A stretch of 64,000 nt of DNA from Corticium candelabrum (GCF_963422355.1 NC_085104.1:4548106-4612105), one strand, 5' to 3'; shown: positions 1 to 17,520, counted from the first letter of the stretch. Translations and numbers: made by a program. The notes: generated by a model not told the origin, from the letters alone.

Positions 1-403
1 CTGTATGTCGTTCTTCTTGTGTCAGGCACTGACCCCGCGTAGAATTCTCAATGATGCAAATGCTACGCATTCCACTTCATTCGACCTACGCCCACATCAG
101 TCCCGTGTAGACTGTACGTTGTCGTCACCCTTCGCAACACTTCCAGTAATCGGAGACTTCTTGCCGATTAAAGCCGCTCTTCTAGCGCTAGCATTTCTCT
201 CTATTGATTGCATTTACATCGAATCTAATGTACATATACAGTGTATTCTGCATCAAGACTGATTTCTACCCTCAATGTGCACCTCACCAATTGCATACTG
301 CACATCTGCTCACCTACATCATTATCAGCAAAGTGGTGGCATTTGTTGCACCACAACGAAGAGTGCAGCACATATCTGCTCGTAAAAGGAATGCAAACAA
401 CTT

Positions 404-671
404 ACAAGTGTAAAAACATTTTGAAAAATGAGAAAGATGCAGGGTTGCCATACGAAAAAGAATAGAAACAAGACCATGTAGAGTGTGCTGTGACATTTTT
501 CATGATTAAAATCATACAAACTGAGCAATACATCATCCTTACATTGCACCATTTTCTAACAAGAGTGTAATCATGAAAGATGTCTCAGACACCCTACATG
601 GTCTTGTTTCTATTCTTTTTCGTACGGCAACTCTACATCTTTCTCAGTTTTCAAAATATTTTTATACTTGT
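404..671. repeat. Long inverted repeat (foldback), arms about 105 bp, 59-bp loop
   Basis: Positions 404-508 and 568-671 are imperfect reverse complements over their whole length, with roughly 85 to 90 percent identity by eye. The spacer is 59 bp. Shared blocks include ACGAAAAAGAATAGAAACAA and its complement. The structure could fold into a large hairpin and looks like a foldback or MITE-type element. No transposase is present. Confidence 0.8.
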
Positions 672-1741
672 ATATATGGTGGTGTTCTTATTGATGTAAG
701 CGGGCTTGACTATATCAGAGAGCAGCAAACGTTTCTAACTAACCCTAGAATGACTCGATAGTCATGAGTAGAATGATGCAACATCCATGCAAGGACACAT
801 GCTCTGGTTGCTCATGTAGCAAGCGTATTTGATAGTCTTCTAACAAAACCAGAAAAATGCACTACTGTATTATGTAGCCCCAAGAAGTTTCATAGCTAAT
901 GGCAGGACACACGTGTTCTGTCACGCTTTTTCTGTGATGCTGTTCCCCTCTCACCTGGACAACAGGACACACGCATGCATACATAAGCATATTACCATGT
1001 AGATGCTTACAAACTATGGCCCATCTCTACAAGGCACAATGTTGTGGATTTATTCTAAACCCTAACTATGAGTAAGCAAATTATTGCTTTGATTGGACAC
1101 CAGTTGCATGGATGCTAGCTTTTTTTTGAAAGATTGTGTTGAAATCACCATACAGCGCTAGTAGATCAACAAATTTACCATGTATTACTAGGATTTACAA
1201 GTCATATGACGAGCAATAAACATAGGCTCATATGGCAAATTGTTCTTTAGGATGGGAAGGGTGCTAATAATGGATAGCAGTTTTTAAGTGAGAAAGAAAG
1301 TAGTGGTTTCATACAGTGGCAGTCACTGAATAGTTATTGCTGAACCTCTAAGAATTGAGGGCCCTCACTGTGTTTATACATAAGACTTACAAGATGTTGT
1401 CAGCTGTGTAGCATGTTATACTAACACCAGTACCCAGGCCTTTGCTATACGATGACACTGTTTTGCATCTGTCATATCATGTAAGACTTGAGTAGAAATT
1501 CACTAGCACCAGTGTGTTGGTCAACTTGTGCATTCTGAGGCGAGTATGCCGCTAGTCTGGGTGAGTCACTCAAGTCTTAACAACATGGAATGCACTTATG
1601 CAAGCTAATGCATTAAGTAGATAGTAGATAGTAGACAGTCACTTTAATCGTATTAAGTGCAATACCATCAGTAAATTCAGTTGGCAGTGCTTGGCAAAAA
1701 CTGTTATGCATTATGCCCTTCTTACGTATGTATCCTTTTTA

Positions 1742-1831
1742 ATGTTGGGATTCAATATTAATGTTGGGATTCGATATTAATGTTGGGATTCAATATTAAT
1801 GTTGGGATTCAATACTAATGTTGGGATTCAA
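1742..1831. repeat. 19-bp minisatellite, about five copies
   Basis: The unit ATGTTGGGATTCAATATTA repeats about 4.7 times with single-base differences (CGATATTA in the second copy, CAATACTA in the fourth). Confidence 0.9.
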
Positions 1832-1894
1832 TGTGGATGGCTTTTCTGGGGATTATTAAGTCTCAGGGTGCACATGTGCAGCAAGATTTTGCGG

Positions 1895-1896
<2 letters not shown>

Positions 1897-1935
<39 letters not shown>
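1897..1935. repeat. (GT)n microsatellite
   Basis: Pure alternating GT tract of about 39 bp, directly readable. Confidence 0.95.
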
Positions 1936-1937
<2 letters not shown>

Positions 1938-2101
1938 CATGAGTGCATCTGTCTACCTGACCATGAAACCTGCAAGTAAGTTTGCACAAATACACACCAA
2001 ATTGATATTAAAAGGCTCTCTTATGAATGAACCAACAGTCTGTCTTTCTGTCTGTTTGTCTGCATGTTAGAGTACAATGTAATTTGCTTGTTGTCTTTCA
2101 G

Positions 2102-6042
<3,941 letters not shown>

Positions 6043-7695
6043 TCATTGTAGTAGGTTTCTGGCTGTGGTGTAGCAAGTGTGTTAATAATGTGATTCTGGT
6101 CTTATCAGTATGGTTTCTCTCATCAGAAATTAATATATCCACTAGCCCTCACCCGCCCTATGGGCGGTAGGAATTGCGCTACACCTAGATAGTAGCTACC
6201 TGTAAGCGAAGAAACCGTAAAAATTGCCAGTCGTCCATTATTTGGCACGTAGGGTAGCCCCCATGTCACAATTTCACTGTAGGGCGGGTCCACTCTTGCA
6301 CAGCCCCTCTTAACGCGCGCGCGAGGAGTACGCAGAGGTCAATCTCTTGTTTTTCCTTTTTGTGAGATTCCGCTTGTAGGAAAGCAAACTGCATTCACAG
6401 TCAAGGTCCGTAGCATACTGTACGTGTACTGTATAGACATGCTAAAAGCTAGAGCAATGTGTATGCGGAATATATTGTAGCCCTCTAGCTAATGATGTAT
6501 GAATACGCTTCGTAATGATACATGTACATGCAGACTGGACCTAAGGCTTGCTAAAAGTAGAGCGTTCGCGATGTTTATTAAGCACTGTAACAGAGCGCAT
6601 GATCTGATTACGGCGCAGTAGAGCCGTCTGGTGTGGTCTACTGCCTAAGTTTCAAACGTCCGCTTGCGGAACGCACTCCAAGCCTGCAAGCTGTGGATGA
6701 TTGCACGGATGTGGTCATGCCCTTGAGGTTTTCATCACAGCTACTGTTACCGCCCCCCTCTGGTGATGTTAAGGTTGCAGTCGCTAAATCCTCTGATTGT
6801 GAGGCGCTCGTGCTGTCGATGCTTCATAGACGCTTGACAGCTGCGGGTCGCGTCGTCTGGTCTAAACAATGCGCTCTACTAGTGAATAATTGTACGTGCT
6901 TCGTTTTCACGTGAAATTCAGATGGTTGAGCAGTGCTAATATTGAAAACGAATAACTTAAAAGCACTGTAAAACACGCCTATTCGGTTAGCAGCAGCAGC
7001 AGACGACTGTTCTTTTGAGTAATGCGTTGCATACCTTTCATTCATGCGTTGCATATCTTTGCTGCTCTCAAATTCACGGCTCACGCGTGTGGTTTGTGTC
7101 TAATTGAAGTTAGCACTTCTCGGGTCTCAGGATGGGAGGTCGTTCTGTTGTGGAAATTTGGCATGTCGCGGTGTTCACCAAATTCATTTAGCAAAGCAAA
7201 TTCAAGAATCTGACCTAACCGAGTAATAAGGGTTGCGTCAGGGTACGGCGCAGGTTTCTAATTAGCAGACTCGTTTGTACGGTACACAAGTAAGTGGTGA
7301 AAGGTTTTCGAATAGAATTTTGAGAAACTCGGTGAATCGTGAGCTCGAGTGTCGTGTGTAGTTGGCATCTCGTTATACGAGGGAGAACGAGCGGCTGGAG
7401 CTTGTTGGGTTTCGGCTGCGCAAACAAGGTTGCTAATGTTATTAGACCTAACGGCGAGCAAATAGTTAATGACGTAGACAGCGAGTGATTCGTCAGTGAC
7501 GTAAACTCATAAAGCGAAATGTAACTTCAAGGTAATCGCCTAGCACTCTGCATCAGACAGCCGATCAGAGCGCATCTGGTGTCCCTACTCTTGACTACAC
7601 CACAGCGCATCTTTTCAAGCGTGAGTTTCTTGTACCTGCTTCTCCTACACTGCGAAATCGTTCAGTTTGATTTAATGTTTATTGTCATGCTTCAG
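6043..7695. other. Intergenic region between SEC61A and the EGF-domain gene
   Basis: No gene recognised. After the SEC61A stop there is a short perfect GC hairpin at 6153-6167 (CCGCCC-TAT-GGGCGG), which resembles the short hairpins near some repeat ends. A comparable hairpin lies at 36703-36718. Open frames at 6633-6914 and 7022-7213 match no family I know. The EGF gene's promoter and any 5' UTR exon should be in the last few hundred bases. Confidence 0.5.
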
Positions 7696-10600
7696 ATGGC
7701 GAGCGCTTGGTACTGTATTTTCCTGGTCGTCGCTGTTGTTCAACTAGCAGACGCGTCGCATTTTCGTGGCGCTACTATCAATTGGAAGTCTATTGCCACT
7801 CCAGCAGAACCGGGAAAGGTGAGACTGGCCGCACGTCTGCCTATTGGCTGAAACTAAATGTTGTGCGATTTATTTATTTGTGCAGTGTTTGTTATACATT
7901 TTTACATTAACTGACTTTGCAGCGCAGAAGCACACAATATCTTGTGGACAACCTTTGATGGTTGACTCGCAGTTCGCTAGAACGTTTCAACAGATGCGTC
8001 CGCACCGGACCTTGCTAGTTCCTAGAAGCCCTAGAGACCTTGAAGCCGTGTAGCGTTGGAATACCCACGCAATAGTTGCTGCATGTGTTAGATTTCGGGT
8101 GGCTAGACGGACAACGGGTCGTGTGACTTTCGCTAAAATTTAGTTTATGATGGTCTCATTGTAGGGATTGGCAAAACGGATCTATAGTATGCGATTGGGC
8201 TGCTTAGACTTTTCGACAAACATGTAGGATACTAGAGGTGTGCAGGAATGCAAGAACGGAATGGAATGCTAATTGAATGATAGTCTAGAGTTCCATTGTC
8301 TATATGTTGATGCGACTAGTCAAGCAGCAGAAGAAAGGGCGTGAAGCTCCGTAGATCCTGGGCGACTAGATATGGCTGCACTTTGTTCTGGTACTGTTTG
8401 GCGAGGTCGCCTATTGTTGATGATGTCTCCTATTGGATATCAATGGCAAGGACTTGGAGTTGATAGCTCTTTCACTTACAATCAACAGTCAGACTAGGGT
8501 ACTCTCGTTACATTTGATATTCAAAATTCATAAACTAGTGTAGCGACAGATGTTCGAAATCTGCTTGGTTCCGGTACACCCGTAGAGGAGCGCAGCGGTC
8601 GTGCTTCTTGGAACTGTCCAATTACGCGATGGCGTTACAATTACTCCTATGCCGCGCTTATTGCCTTGCCATACATGCTGTGTAGGATTCTCAACATAGT
8701 CTCAAACAAACAACGATTCCAGGCTCTGCTAGACTACCAGATACAGAAAAACTCCACGTCTCTAGACCGAACTACGTACGCCACTGAACTCAGTCATCGC
8801 CTTTTTTGGCGACGTCATTTCTGATAATGTGATAAACCTTACACACTTAGGAAGATGCGTAGAATGCAGTTACTTACTCATCAAATTTGCAAGCTACTAC
8901 CCGACCAAGTTTGGGTGTGACCACACAAATGAACGCGCGTGTGGAAATGGACGGCATTAAATTTAGTGAAGTGGAAAAGCGCCCGCAGCTAAGTTCGTAC
9001 AGGAGCAACCGCGTAGCACCTACCCATCTCTAGCCTTCAACGGGTCGTAGTTGACAACCGTTTCACTTCAAAACACGTTTCGTCTGTCATACACGATGTA
9101 GAGCTTAGATACGTACTAACGCTAGCTAGAACAGCTAACTGACCGTCAGTCACTATTCCACAATGTCAGTCATTGGACCTAGACGCATTTCCTGCATGCG
9201 GATGGACTGACCGCATGCGTAGTTGCGTATACGTAGAGTGGCGGATTTGAAGCGACTCGCACAACGGGTCAACGGGTCAGGGGTCTCCAGTAACTGCCGA
9301 ATCCGTCCAAGTTTGACATTGACAGGTTTAGATAAGACAGAGTAATGTATGCAAATGTTGTCTACGTTCACGTAAGAATTATTTCAGTCCTTGTTTAATT
9401 AAATAAATTACATATTGATCTTATGTGATCATTCCGGAAACAGACGGAACATCCTCTTTAAGATCCTCCTGGCTGCTAGGGTTGTTGTGGCCGTTAGAAC
9501 CACTCACGTAAACAACAGACAAAACGACACAGTATAATGTGCAACAACGGTTGTGTCTTTTCTTGGTGTTTTCTCTACAATGTCTCACTAGTAATACGTA
9601 CATTGGTTAGACAGCCACACACCGCAATTTTCGCTTAGACTTGGATCCACTATGTGAAGGGCCACACTGTATGAGTAGGCTAGACAAGTGGAAGCCTACG
9701 TAATCAATGGCCGTCGGCTAGAACTGAAATTCATTGTTGTGTTGATTTCTACGTGAGCGTATAGTTAGTAAAGATAGCGGAGGTGCACGTGGAGGTATTA
9801 ATTTTTGTCTTCTTTCAGAGTAGAAGCATGTCATACAGAAAACTATGGGTTTTTTCGTTGTCTCGGAGTTGTAAGTGTAATGCAGTACGTACCTTTAGGT
9901 TTTAGCAGAAAGAGTCAGACACATGTGGGTAAACAATTCCAAGGGTGGGGCGCGCGTTAGCTAATTAAAGTTGAGTTAAACATGCAGTGCACGCACACGC
10001 GCGCGACAAACGACAATAGTACATACCAACTACCTGCAAGCAACCACAATATGCTGAATATTGTGTACACACCACTTATTGGTGTATTTCCTGTAAGACT
10101 TTAGAATGGATGCAAACTCTTGTAACCCTGCATGGCAACGTTCTACATTGATCCTATAGAATTTCCCTTGGGCTGGAGTACTGCGTTAATTAAACTTAAA
10201 AGTTAGGAGTTTGGGAGCAGTTAGAAAATTTGGGTGCTTGTATTGTACTATGGCAAAAAGCTAACGGTTGAAAGTCACACACAAGTTGAGATGCGGGCTA
10301 CTTGCATAAGCAGATCCAGGCGGGGAGACTGGGGTACGTTCCCCTCCCCCCCCCCCGTTTGGGGATCGAAACTTTTTTCTAACTGAATTGATCTATTAGT
10401 ATACGTACCGGCCCGTGTACTTCAAATCTGAGCCTACAGCCTGATAACACAACACCTTGACTATAGTGCTATTGTAATGCTTTGCTGCCAAGCGGCCAAG
10501 ATGGCTGCTGCTTCAATCAATCCCCACTTCTTGACCTAGAGAAAAATGAAAACTAGACTGATAGGGTTTTTCTGACGTTTCCTTGTTCAGAACAAATATA

Positions 10601-13600
10601 GTTGGTAATTTACAATTATTCTGCCGCTGTACCGTAGGTGTGAAAGAAAACATGTTATGTGTCGTTATGCCCCTCCATGATGGGCAAGTGGGGTCTTTAC
10701 CCTACCCAATCTGGGCGCCCACCAACCCAGCAGGTGAGCCCAGCAGGGTACATGTTTCTGTGTAGGCCACACGGCGATCAATGACTGGCCAATTCGATAA
10801 AGATTGAGGGCATTACAGTGACCGCGAACTCGGCACAACCTAGTGGATATCAATGACCACCAGGAAAGCGCTGAACGGACCGTTTGCTAGACTACAGAAA
10901 CTTCCCAACAACTTAAACGAGTCATAGTCTCATGGACAAAGATAGAGAAACATGAGAAAGAAAGACAGACCAAGTTTCATAATTTACTGTCATCACTGGG
11001 GTTTGAACTCCCAAACCATGGAGTGGTAGCCATTGCTAATATTATAATTATAATTACAGTATTAAAACCACTACACTCAGCCGTTTAGAGCTCACTGTTT
11101 TATAGAGCTTACTGTTTTAGAAGACACACCTACAAACTCGGTTTCCCCCCTCCCCCTCTAGTAAATCCTGACTTGCCTGCACAGAAGGGCACAACATAGA
11201 CAAGCAAACAACAGATATCAATTGCAACTAGACAGTGACGTTACTTACGTACACAGAGCTGTCTGTAGTAATTATTTTGTATGATTAACTATTTTCTCGT
11301 TTTGTATTAATTAGTATTTACGATCAGAGTCTCAGATATTGTACATGTTTTAGGTGAGCATCACTTTCAACATTGCCTGGCGTCGATCGAGTAGTACTGG
11401 AAAGTCAAATGGCGTGGAATGCAACGATAATCTCATTGCTACTAAGGCGCTGCATGGTTCGGCCACTGGGTGGCGTTGCCTTAGCGACAATTGTGGAGAC
11501 CAACTCATACCAGACATGCAATACGAGTGTACTGCATTCAGTGCGGCAGATGACTGGTCCTTTGGAACAAGAACCATTGAACATACCTTTCCAATTAATT
11601 TGGGACCAAAGTTCTTCTTTGGGTAAACCTAAGATCTTGTTGTTACATCATAACAGACTATAAGACATTTGTTATAGCATTGATCCTGCTGGAACTGATC
11701 GGTGCTGTTGGTTGGCTACTCTTCAAAATGTACCCGGTTTATCTGACCTTACACAACGAGTGTACACTGAAATTAACCTAGGAGGTCGCCCTGATGACCC
11801 AACACGTATCAACACTAGCCCAATCACCCAAATGATTCCTGTTCTTCCTGCAAGAGGTGGATGTGAGCATCGCGTCGTTATTCCTAACCGTGACGAAGAC
11901 TCCGACGCTGTCAGATGTCGTTGGGCCAATGGTAAACAAACTTTACCTGATGATGGAAACGATGACGATGGTTTTGATGAATGTGGTGGTGTTTGTCACG
12001 ATCTTGACAGACCGCCATTCAATGCACAGCTAGATGAGGTATGTCTGTTGGTAACCAATGTGCACATCAGTGCACATACTTGAATTTATTATAATGTGTA
12101 TATCTATATCTATACAGACAAATTGTGAGATAGTATGGACGCCACCCAATGAAGGACTCTATGCAGTTGCTGTTGTTCTTGAAGATCACATTGATGTGGG
12201 AGGCACAACGACATATCTGAGTGAAGTTCCGCTGCAGTTTTTAATTAAAGTTGTCGAAGCTAAACTGCCTTGTAACGAGAAGCCCGAGTTTGTTGATACA
12301 CTCCTTCAACCTCACTGCTTTGCTATATCTGAGGGTGACACGTTTACTTACACTGTTACAACTAGACACGTAAATCCAAACAACAAGTATGGTGGTATAT
12401 GTATGATCTCTATCTAAGATCTAGATTGATCTGTATGTGTTCTTTCTTAGCGTTGACTTCCTTGTTACAGCCAAGCCACAAGGCATGATTGAGTCCACAT
12501 TTGATGATATTGGTGGAGGATTGAAACGGGCAACTTTCACTTGGACACCTACATCAGACCAGTATGGAAAGCCTTTCTTTCTCTGCTTCCTTGCAATTGA
12601 TGATCAAGAGTGAGTGTTTCAACTTGAGGTACACACATATCTATTTTGATTATCTAACAATTTGTATGTTAACATTAGGGGTGCAAGCGATCAACACTGT
12701 ATCTCCTTGCTTCCAGGATGTAAGATTTGATATTACAATGACAGTTAAAAATCTTGCTGACACTTCTATTTTGCAGTTGATCCTCCAGAGGTGCTACTTG
12801 CAACTCGATCACCAAATGGTGGAGTGTTTTCGCCAGGTTCAGGAACTGCGAGTATATCTTTCTCTAAACAAGTAAATTCTATTAATATATGGTAGTTGTT
12901 TGATCTAGCTTAGGGTGTTGTCTTATTATTAGGTTCGCAGACCCACCACTCCTCGTTATATAACGATTCATAAGACAAGTGATGATAGTGTCGTAGAGAT
13001 GATCGATACTTCAACTTCTACAGCTGTTTCTATCAGTTCTGTGGGTAACACGCACACAGCAAGCTTTTCATTGAGGGCGAATTATGTTGGGAATCAAGAT
13101 CATTACATAATTGTAGAACAGGGAGCTTTTGTGGGTGTTGACAATAACTGTCCTGGTGGTGGACCAGTTACAAGCAACGGTGTACTGAACAAGGGTGACT
13201 GGACCTTCACAACACCACCCTGCGTCAACGATGGTGATTGCCATTCTAATGCTCGATGCATTGGGGCTGCCTGTGTATGCAATCTAGGATTCACTGGAAA
13301 TGGATTAACTACGTGCAACGACATCGATGAATGTACTGTACCTAGTCATAACTGTCATGCTATGGCTCTGTGTGATAACACCATTGGAAGCTTTACTTGT
13401 ACTTGTAGGCCTGGATATACTGGAAATGGTCAGGTTTGTGTCAATGTAAATGAATGTCTTTTGAATACTCATGACTGCAGTGACAATGCTGATTGCACCG
13501 ACACAATCGGATCTTTTACTTGTACTTGTAGGATTGGATTTAGGGGAACCGGCCAAGAGTGTAATGACATTAACGAGTGTGTAGAAAATTCTCATAATTG

Positions 13601-14978
13601 TGATGGCAATGCTGATTGTGTTAACACAGAGGGATCTTTCACTTGTGGTTGTGACACTGGATTTAGCGGAACTGGCGTTGAATGTGTGAATATTAATGAG
13701 TGTTCGAAAGGAATACATGACTGTCATGCAAATGCTGACTGTTCTGACACTGATGGATCTTTTACTTGTACTTGTAAACCTGGATTCAGGGGAACTGGTC
13801 GAGAATGTGTTAACATCGACGAGTGTGCAGAGGGAACTCACAATTGTCATGCACAAGCTAGATGTGATGACACTCAGGGATCTTTTTTTTGTACTTGCAA
13901 CAGTGGCTACAGAAGAAATGGCATAGACTGTGATGAAATCGACGAGTGCTCTGAAAACACTGACAATTGTCATGCTAATAATGCATTCTGTACTAATACA
14001 CCTGGATCATTTATATGCACATGCAATTCTGGATATGCTGGAAACGGTATACTTTGTATAAACATTGATGAATGCGCCAATCCAAGTCTAAATAATTGCC
14101 ATAGCACTGCTCGATGTTTGGATTTGGATGGTTCTTTTCAATGTATCTGTCCCCCGGGATTTACTGGAGATCCAATCAATGGACCATGTGTGGGATGTAC
14201 AGCTAACGATCAATGTCACACCAACGGTATTTGTCAAGTTGTTACTGGTAGCATACGAGACTGTGTTTGTAGAATTGGCTTCACCGGTGATGGCAAGAAT
14301 GTTTGCGATGACATAAATGAGTGTGTTGATCCCAACGCAAATAACTGTCACAAATATGCTAATTGTATAAACTCCGGGGGATCATTTCGATGCGAATGTA
14401 TGGCAAATTTCAGTGGTGATGGAGTTAATTCATGTGTTGGTAAGATTACTATGCACTCTTGTTCAGTAGAGTGAGTGACAACGCTATTTTACATTTTAGA
14501 TGTGAGTGACTGTACCAAGAACTGGCCTGTGCAGAGAGACCGCTGGATGAATGATGAAGGTGACTGGAGGGACACAACTAAGAACTGTGAAAGCCTCGGA
14601 AATAATCTGCCCAATCCTGTTGTAAATACGAATGACCCTCCTATCAAGCAGTGGGAAGATATCGTCAGTACATATATCAATGAAGTGAATGCATGGCTAA
14701 AGGATGCTTCAAGCTTGAATCTTGACGGCATTCCTCCATCTGTCACTTTCAACCAGACTGATCCAGAAGAACTTTGGAACGCACTGAAGGAATTTATGTA
14801 TCGTATGATTGACCTGTGGTATGAACAAATTGGCAAACCCAATGGTCTGCCTAAGCCTCTGCCACTTGGTCGGTGTGACGACATGCAAGTGCAGGATTGG
14901 TTTCGAAATAGGGCTGCCAGCAAACAAGCCGAAGCAGATTTCAAATCTACTTTTGGAGATCGATGTGATGCTCGCTAA
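7696..14978 (+). CDS. Secreted multi-EGF protein with a novel N-terminal region (9 exons, about 1100 aa)
   Basis: Exons: 7696-7818, 11354-11622, 11678-12038, 12118-12386, 12451-12609, 12679-12719, 12777-12871, 12933-14439 and 14500-14978. The phases close to 1101 codons. Residues 1-20 or so are a signal peptide (MASAWYCIFLVVAVVQLADA). SHFRGATINW follows at the start of the mature protein. Residues about 42-530 have scattered cysteines and two stretches that look like Ig/beta-sandwich modules (FTWTPTSDQYG..AIDDQEGASD, and a stretch ending in DWTFTT). About residues 536-940 are ten EGF-like domains, eight starting with the calcium-binding (D/N)-I-(D/N)-E-C signature and carrying C-x-(D/N)...(F)-x-C-x-C. 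Residues 942-1100 match no domain I know. There is no membrane segment, so it is probably secreted to matrix. An in-frame ATG at 7675 would add seven residues. Intron 1 is 3.5 kb; the others are 55-79 bp. Confidence 0.88.
7819..11353. other. Intron 1 of the EGF-domain gene
   Basis: This 3.5-kb intron separates the signal-peptide exon from the rest. It starts AAG|GTGAGA, and exon 2 begins directly after TTTTAG. I see a degraded tRNA-like repeat at 10991-11083 and a short C-rich tract near 10345. The remainder is unremarkable, with frames that match nothing known. Confidence 0.6.
10991..11083 (-). repeat. tRNA-derived repeat fragment
   Basis: Read on the minus strand it begins GGCTGAGTGTAGTGGTTTTA, resembling an internal A box. 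It contains GAGTTCAAACCCC, resembling the B box of RNA polymerase III promoters. Between them lies an AT-rich insertion in place of a compact anticodon arm, so it cannot fold as a normal tRNA. It is most likely a tRNA pseudogene or SINE head. Confidence 0.45.
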
Positions 14979-17520
14979 AATCATAGGCATTGCAACCCCG
15001 GACTTGTCTGTTATCTGCTGTAATTTGTTTTAAATGGTGTGTCCGGGACTGAATGATTTTGAATGTTTTTTAGCTAGACTTGTCTTATTATGATTGTGTC
15101 AAGAGTGACGAAAATAATTGGTTGTCTTCTTTTACTTGCTATATGAACTCCTAAGTCTCGAGTGGTTTCATGTAATTGCTATTGTCAGTTGGTTGTCATA
15201 TCTAAACCTACCTAGTATAATCAATATTAAGTTACAAAAGCCATACTGTGTACAGTAAGACCCCACAAAATACTCAGTAGCTGTCCTCTTCCCTTGTACT
15301 GTCATGTCAGTCAACATAGTCCTTCCTATATGGCTATGGCTAATATAACTTGCTTGAACAAGAAAGCCTGTTTTATGGTAATTAAGGCGCATTGATGACT
15401 CCACCATATCGATAGTCAGATCTAACAGAACAGCAATTTTCTAATAATAGAGAGATTCTTAACCAGCGTGTTTCCATATTTTTGTAGATCAAGTGAGTGA
15501 AAACAGCATATGATAGGTAGAACACCATCAGTCTACTTCCAGTGTTGCAACGCTGGCACCAGCATAGCATCCCAAGTCATGGTGTGAAAATGCTCGTAAA
15601 ACTCTATGGATGCTCAGCGAATGCTTGATAGGTGTTTCAATGCATTTTCAAAAAACATGTCAACAACTTAACCACCACAGCCTACCTATAATAAAACAAA
15701 CATGTAGACTGGTAAATTTCAGTGGGTTTGATAAAACTCCCAACTCAACATGTCAAGGTCGAGTCTGCTTTTTCCCTAAATCAAACTCTTGGCGAAGAGT
15801 TTTGGCTTTTTCCCTAAATCAAACTCTTGGCGAAGAGTTTTGTTTTATAAATATAAGAGTTTGGTAGTTTACACAGTCACAGCTGTATACAACATGCACA
15901 AATTAAATTGCAAAAAATATTTGCAACAGACAAACTACAGTAAGGCATGAAGTCAAGCACATCGGCAGTAGTGATTTGAATTCTACTCTAAAAAGCCTAC
16001 CATCTTGCTGTAAACTATCATCTTGTGAATGAGTGCGCACACTACAGTAGCATTACAATTGTTATATAAAAGCCTTCATGTGTCAAAAGAGAATGACTTC
16101 CATAGCATCAATAACATCAACAAAATTGGAGACATATTCCCACATTTAAATCCCAAACAACTGAAGTTAGATTCTCTTAGAAAATCCAATATTTTTCTGG
16201 AACAGTTGTAGTGTAAATGAGTAGTAAAATAAAGTTTAAATAATCGGTGTAAACAACATTTAGAATAGTGTGCAAATGTGTTTTGACAGAACCGTTCTGA
16301 GCCAAAAGATTCAGTTATTGTACGACTCATGTATACAGTGTCCGCAATAAGAACTTGCAAATGACCAGACAAAATGTCAGGTTATAACGAAATTTAGCCA
16401 GACATGACCAGACAAAGCTGTTAATGATATGTACTTTACTATACTACTGGAAATGTCTATGCAAATTTATATATTTTGCTAGTTCCTGATGAGTCAACCA
16501 ATATACAAAATTAATGTTACACCAAGTTTTAGTAGAATGTGTTACAGACATGCAGAAAGCACCTGCATGTTATGCTTTTATTAAGGGATTACTTATATGC
16601 AAGATAGGGGCATGATAAATGCTGTTGCATTGTACATCAAATTCAAGTCATGAGGTCAAGACTACATAATGTGACTTGGATAAGATTATATCACACCTTT
16701 TTAAAATTTGAAGAACATCAAGAATTAAGTATTAGATAGTTTATGTGCACACTAAATACTATTCAATAACACAACGCATAAGACCATATGACAGATACAG
16801 ACAATAAACAGGAGAAGGAAAGGTAAATTGTTTGGCATAGTATGCTCTAGATCTATAGACTAACAATATGCCTCCCCTCGTCAAAATCACAAGGATTAGC
16901 TTAATTATTACACGACTATTGGAGGCTACTGTTGGTGCCTTCTCGAACCTTACATTTGTCTACTACTGCAAGCCAAAAAAGTTCAGCCAAAATTGCCAGC
17001 CGTGAATATCTGTTCCCACCTTTTATTTGGAATCCAGAAGCTGGTAGAACCTATCGTGTTTAATTAGAATGTGTATTAATTGCTAAGCACATCTCTGCTC
17101 TTGTGACCATTTAGTTGACCACCCATACCTAACAACAACATTCTCACCTTATTCATATCCAAACTTTCTATCCCTTGTTCGTGCATGGGTCATTTGTTTG
17201 ACTAGAGAGCTTCTCTACATATGTACTGATGACAAGATACTGCTGAGCAAACTGTGATAATGGGCGAACAATGTCCGACGTCCGGCCGTAATCGACGACA
17301 CTGGTATAGCTTACAATTCATGTAGATGTCAACTCAACTGTCAGAATAAGCATATAATGGCATAATCATAACATATTATAAGTCCGTTTTAGTTGGTCAA
17401 ACCGTCCTATGATAAAGCAGACTATGGGGCCTAAAATAGCAAATTTTCACGCACTGTTGTAGTTTGCCTCTGCTTCGAAATATTGATCCCACCACAAATC
17501 TTATCACCTCATTTTTCTGT
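14979..17520. other. Intergenic region downstream of the EGF-domain gene
   Basis: No gene recognised. It holds an exact 38-bp tandem duplication (15767-15842) but otherwise AT-rich unique-looking sequence. No clear AATAAA signal follows the EGF gene stop within the first 200 bases. Confidence 0.55.
15767..15842. repeat. Perfect 38-bp tandem duplication containing a hairpin
   Basis: Two identical adjacent 38-bp units, each holding the perfect inverted repeat AACTCTT-GGCG-AAGAGTT. Identity of the copies indicates a recent duplication. Confidence 0.93.

Larger units (their letters stand above)
1..2101. other. Non-coding sequence upstream of the first visible SEC61A exon
   Basis: I find no convincing exon here. 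The first recognisable SEC61A exon starts at 2102 in phase 0, so this stretch is probably part of a SEC61A intron of more than 2 kb. It holds a long inverted repeat (404-671), a short minisatellite (1742-1831) and a GT microsatellite (1897-1935). The small open frames match no family I know, and several are simply the two arms of the inverted repeat. Confidence 0.6.

Noticed and set aside
8340-8830. Possible decayed exon in EGF intron 1 (coding-like run with stops)
   Set aside because: Short runs in different frames with several stops and no motif or splice logic; not needed for the phase-closed gene model.
13305-13973. 222-codon minus-strand open frame across the EGF array
   Set aside because: It is the antisense shadow of ten EGF repeats; plus-strand cysteine spacing and splice phases prove the coding strand.
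14489-14944. 151-codon minus-strand frame over the last EGF-gene exon
   Set aside because: Antisense of exon 9, which closes the plus-strand model in frame.
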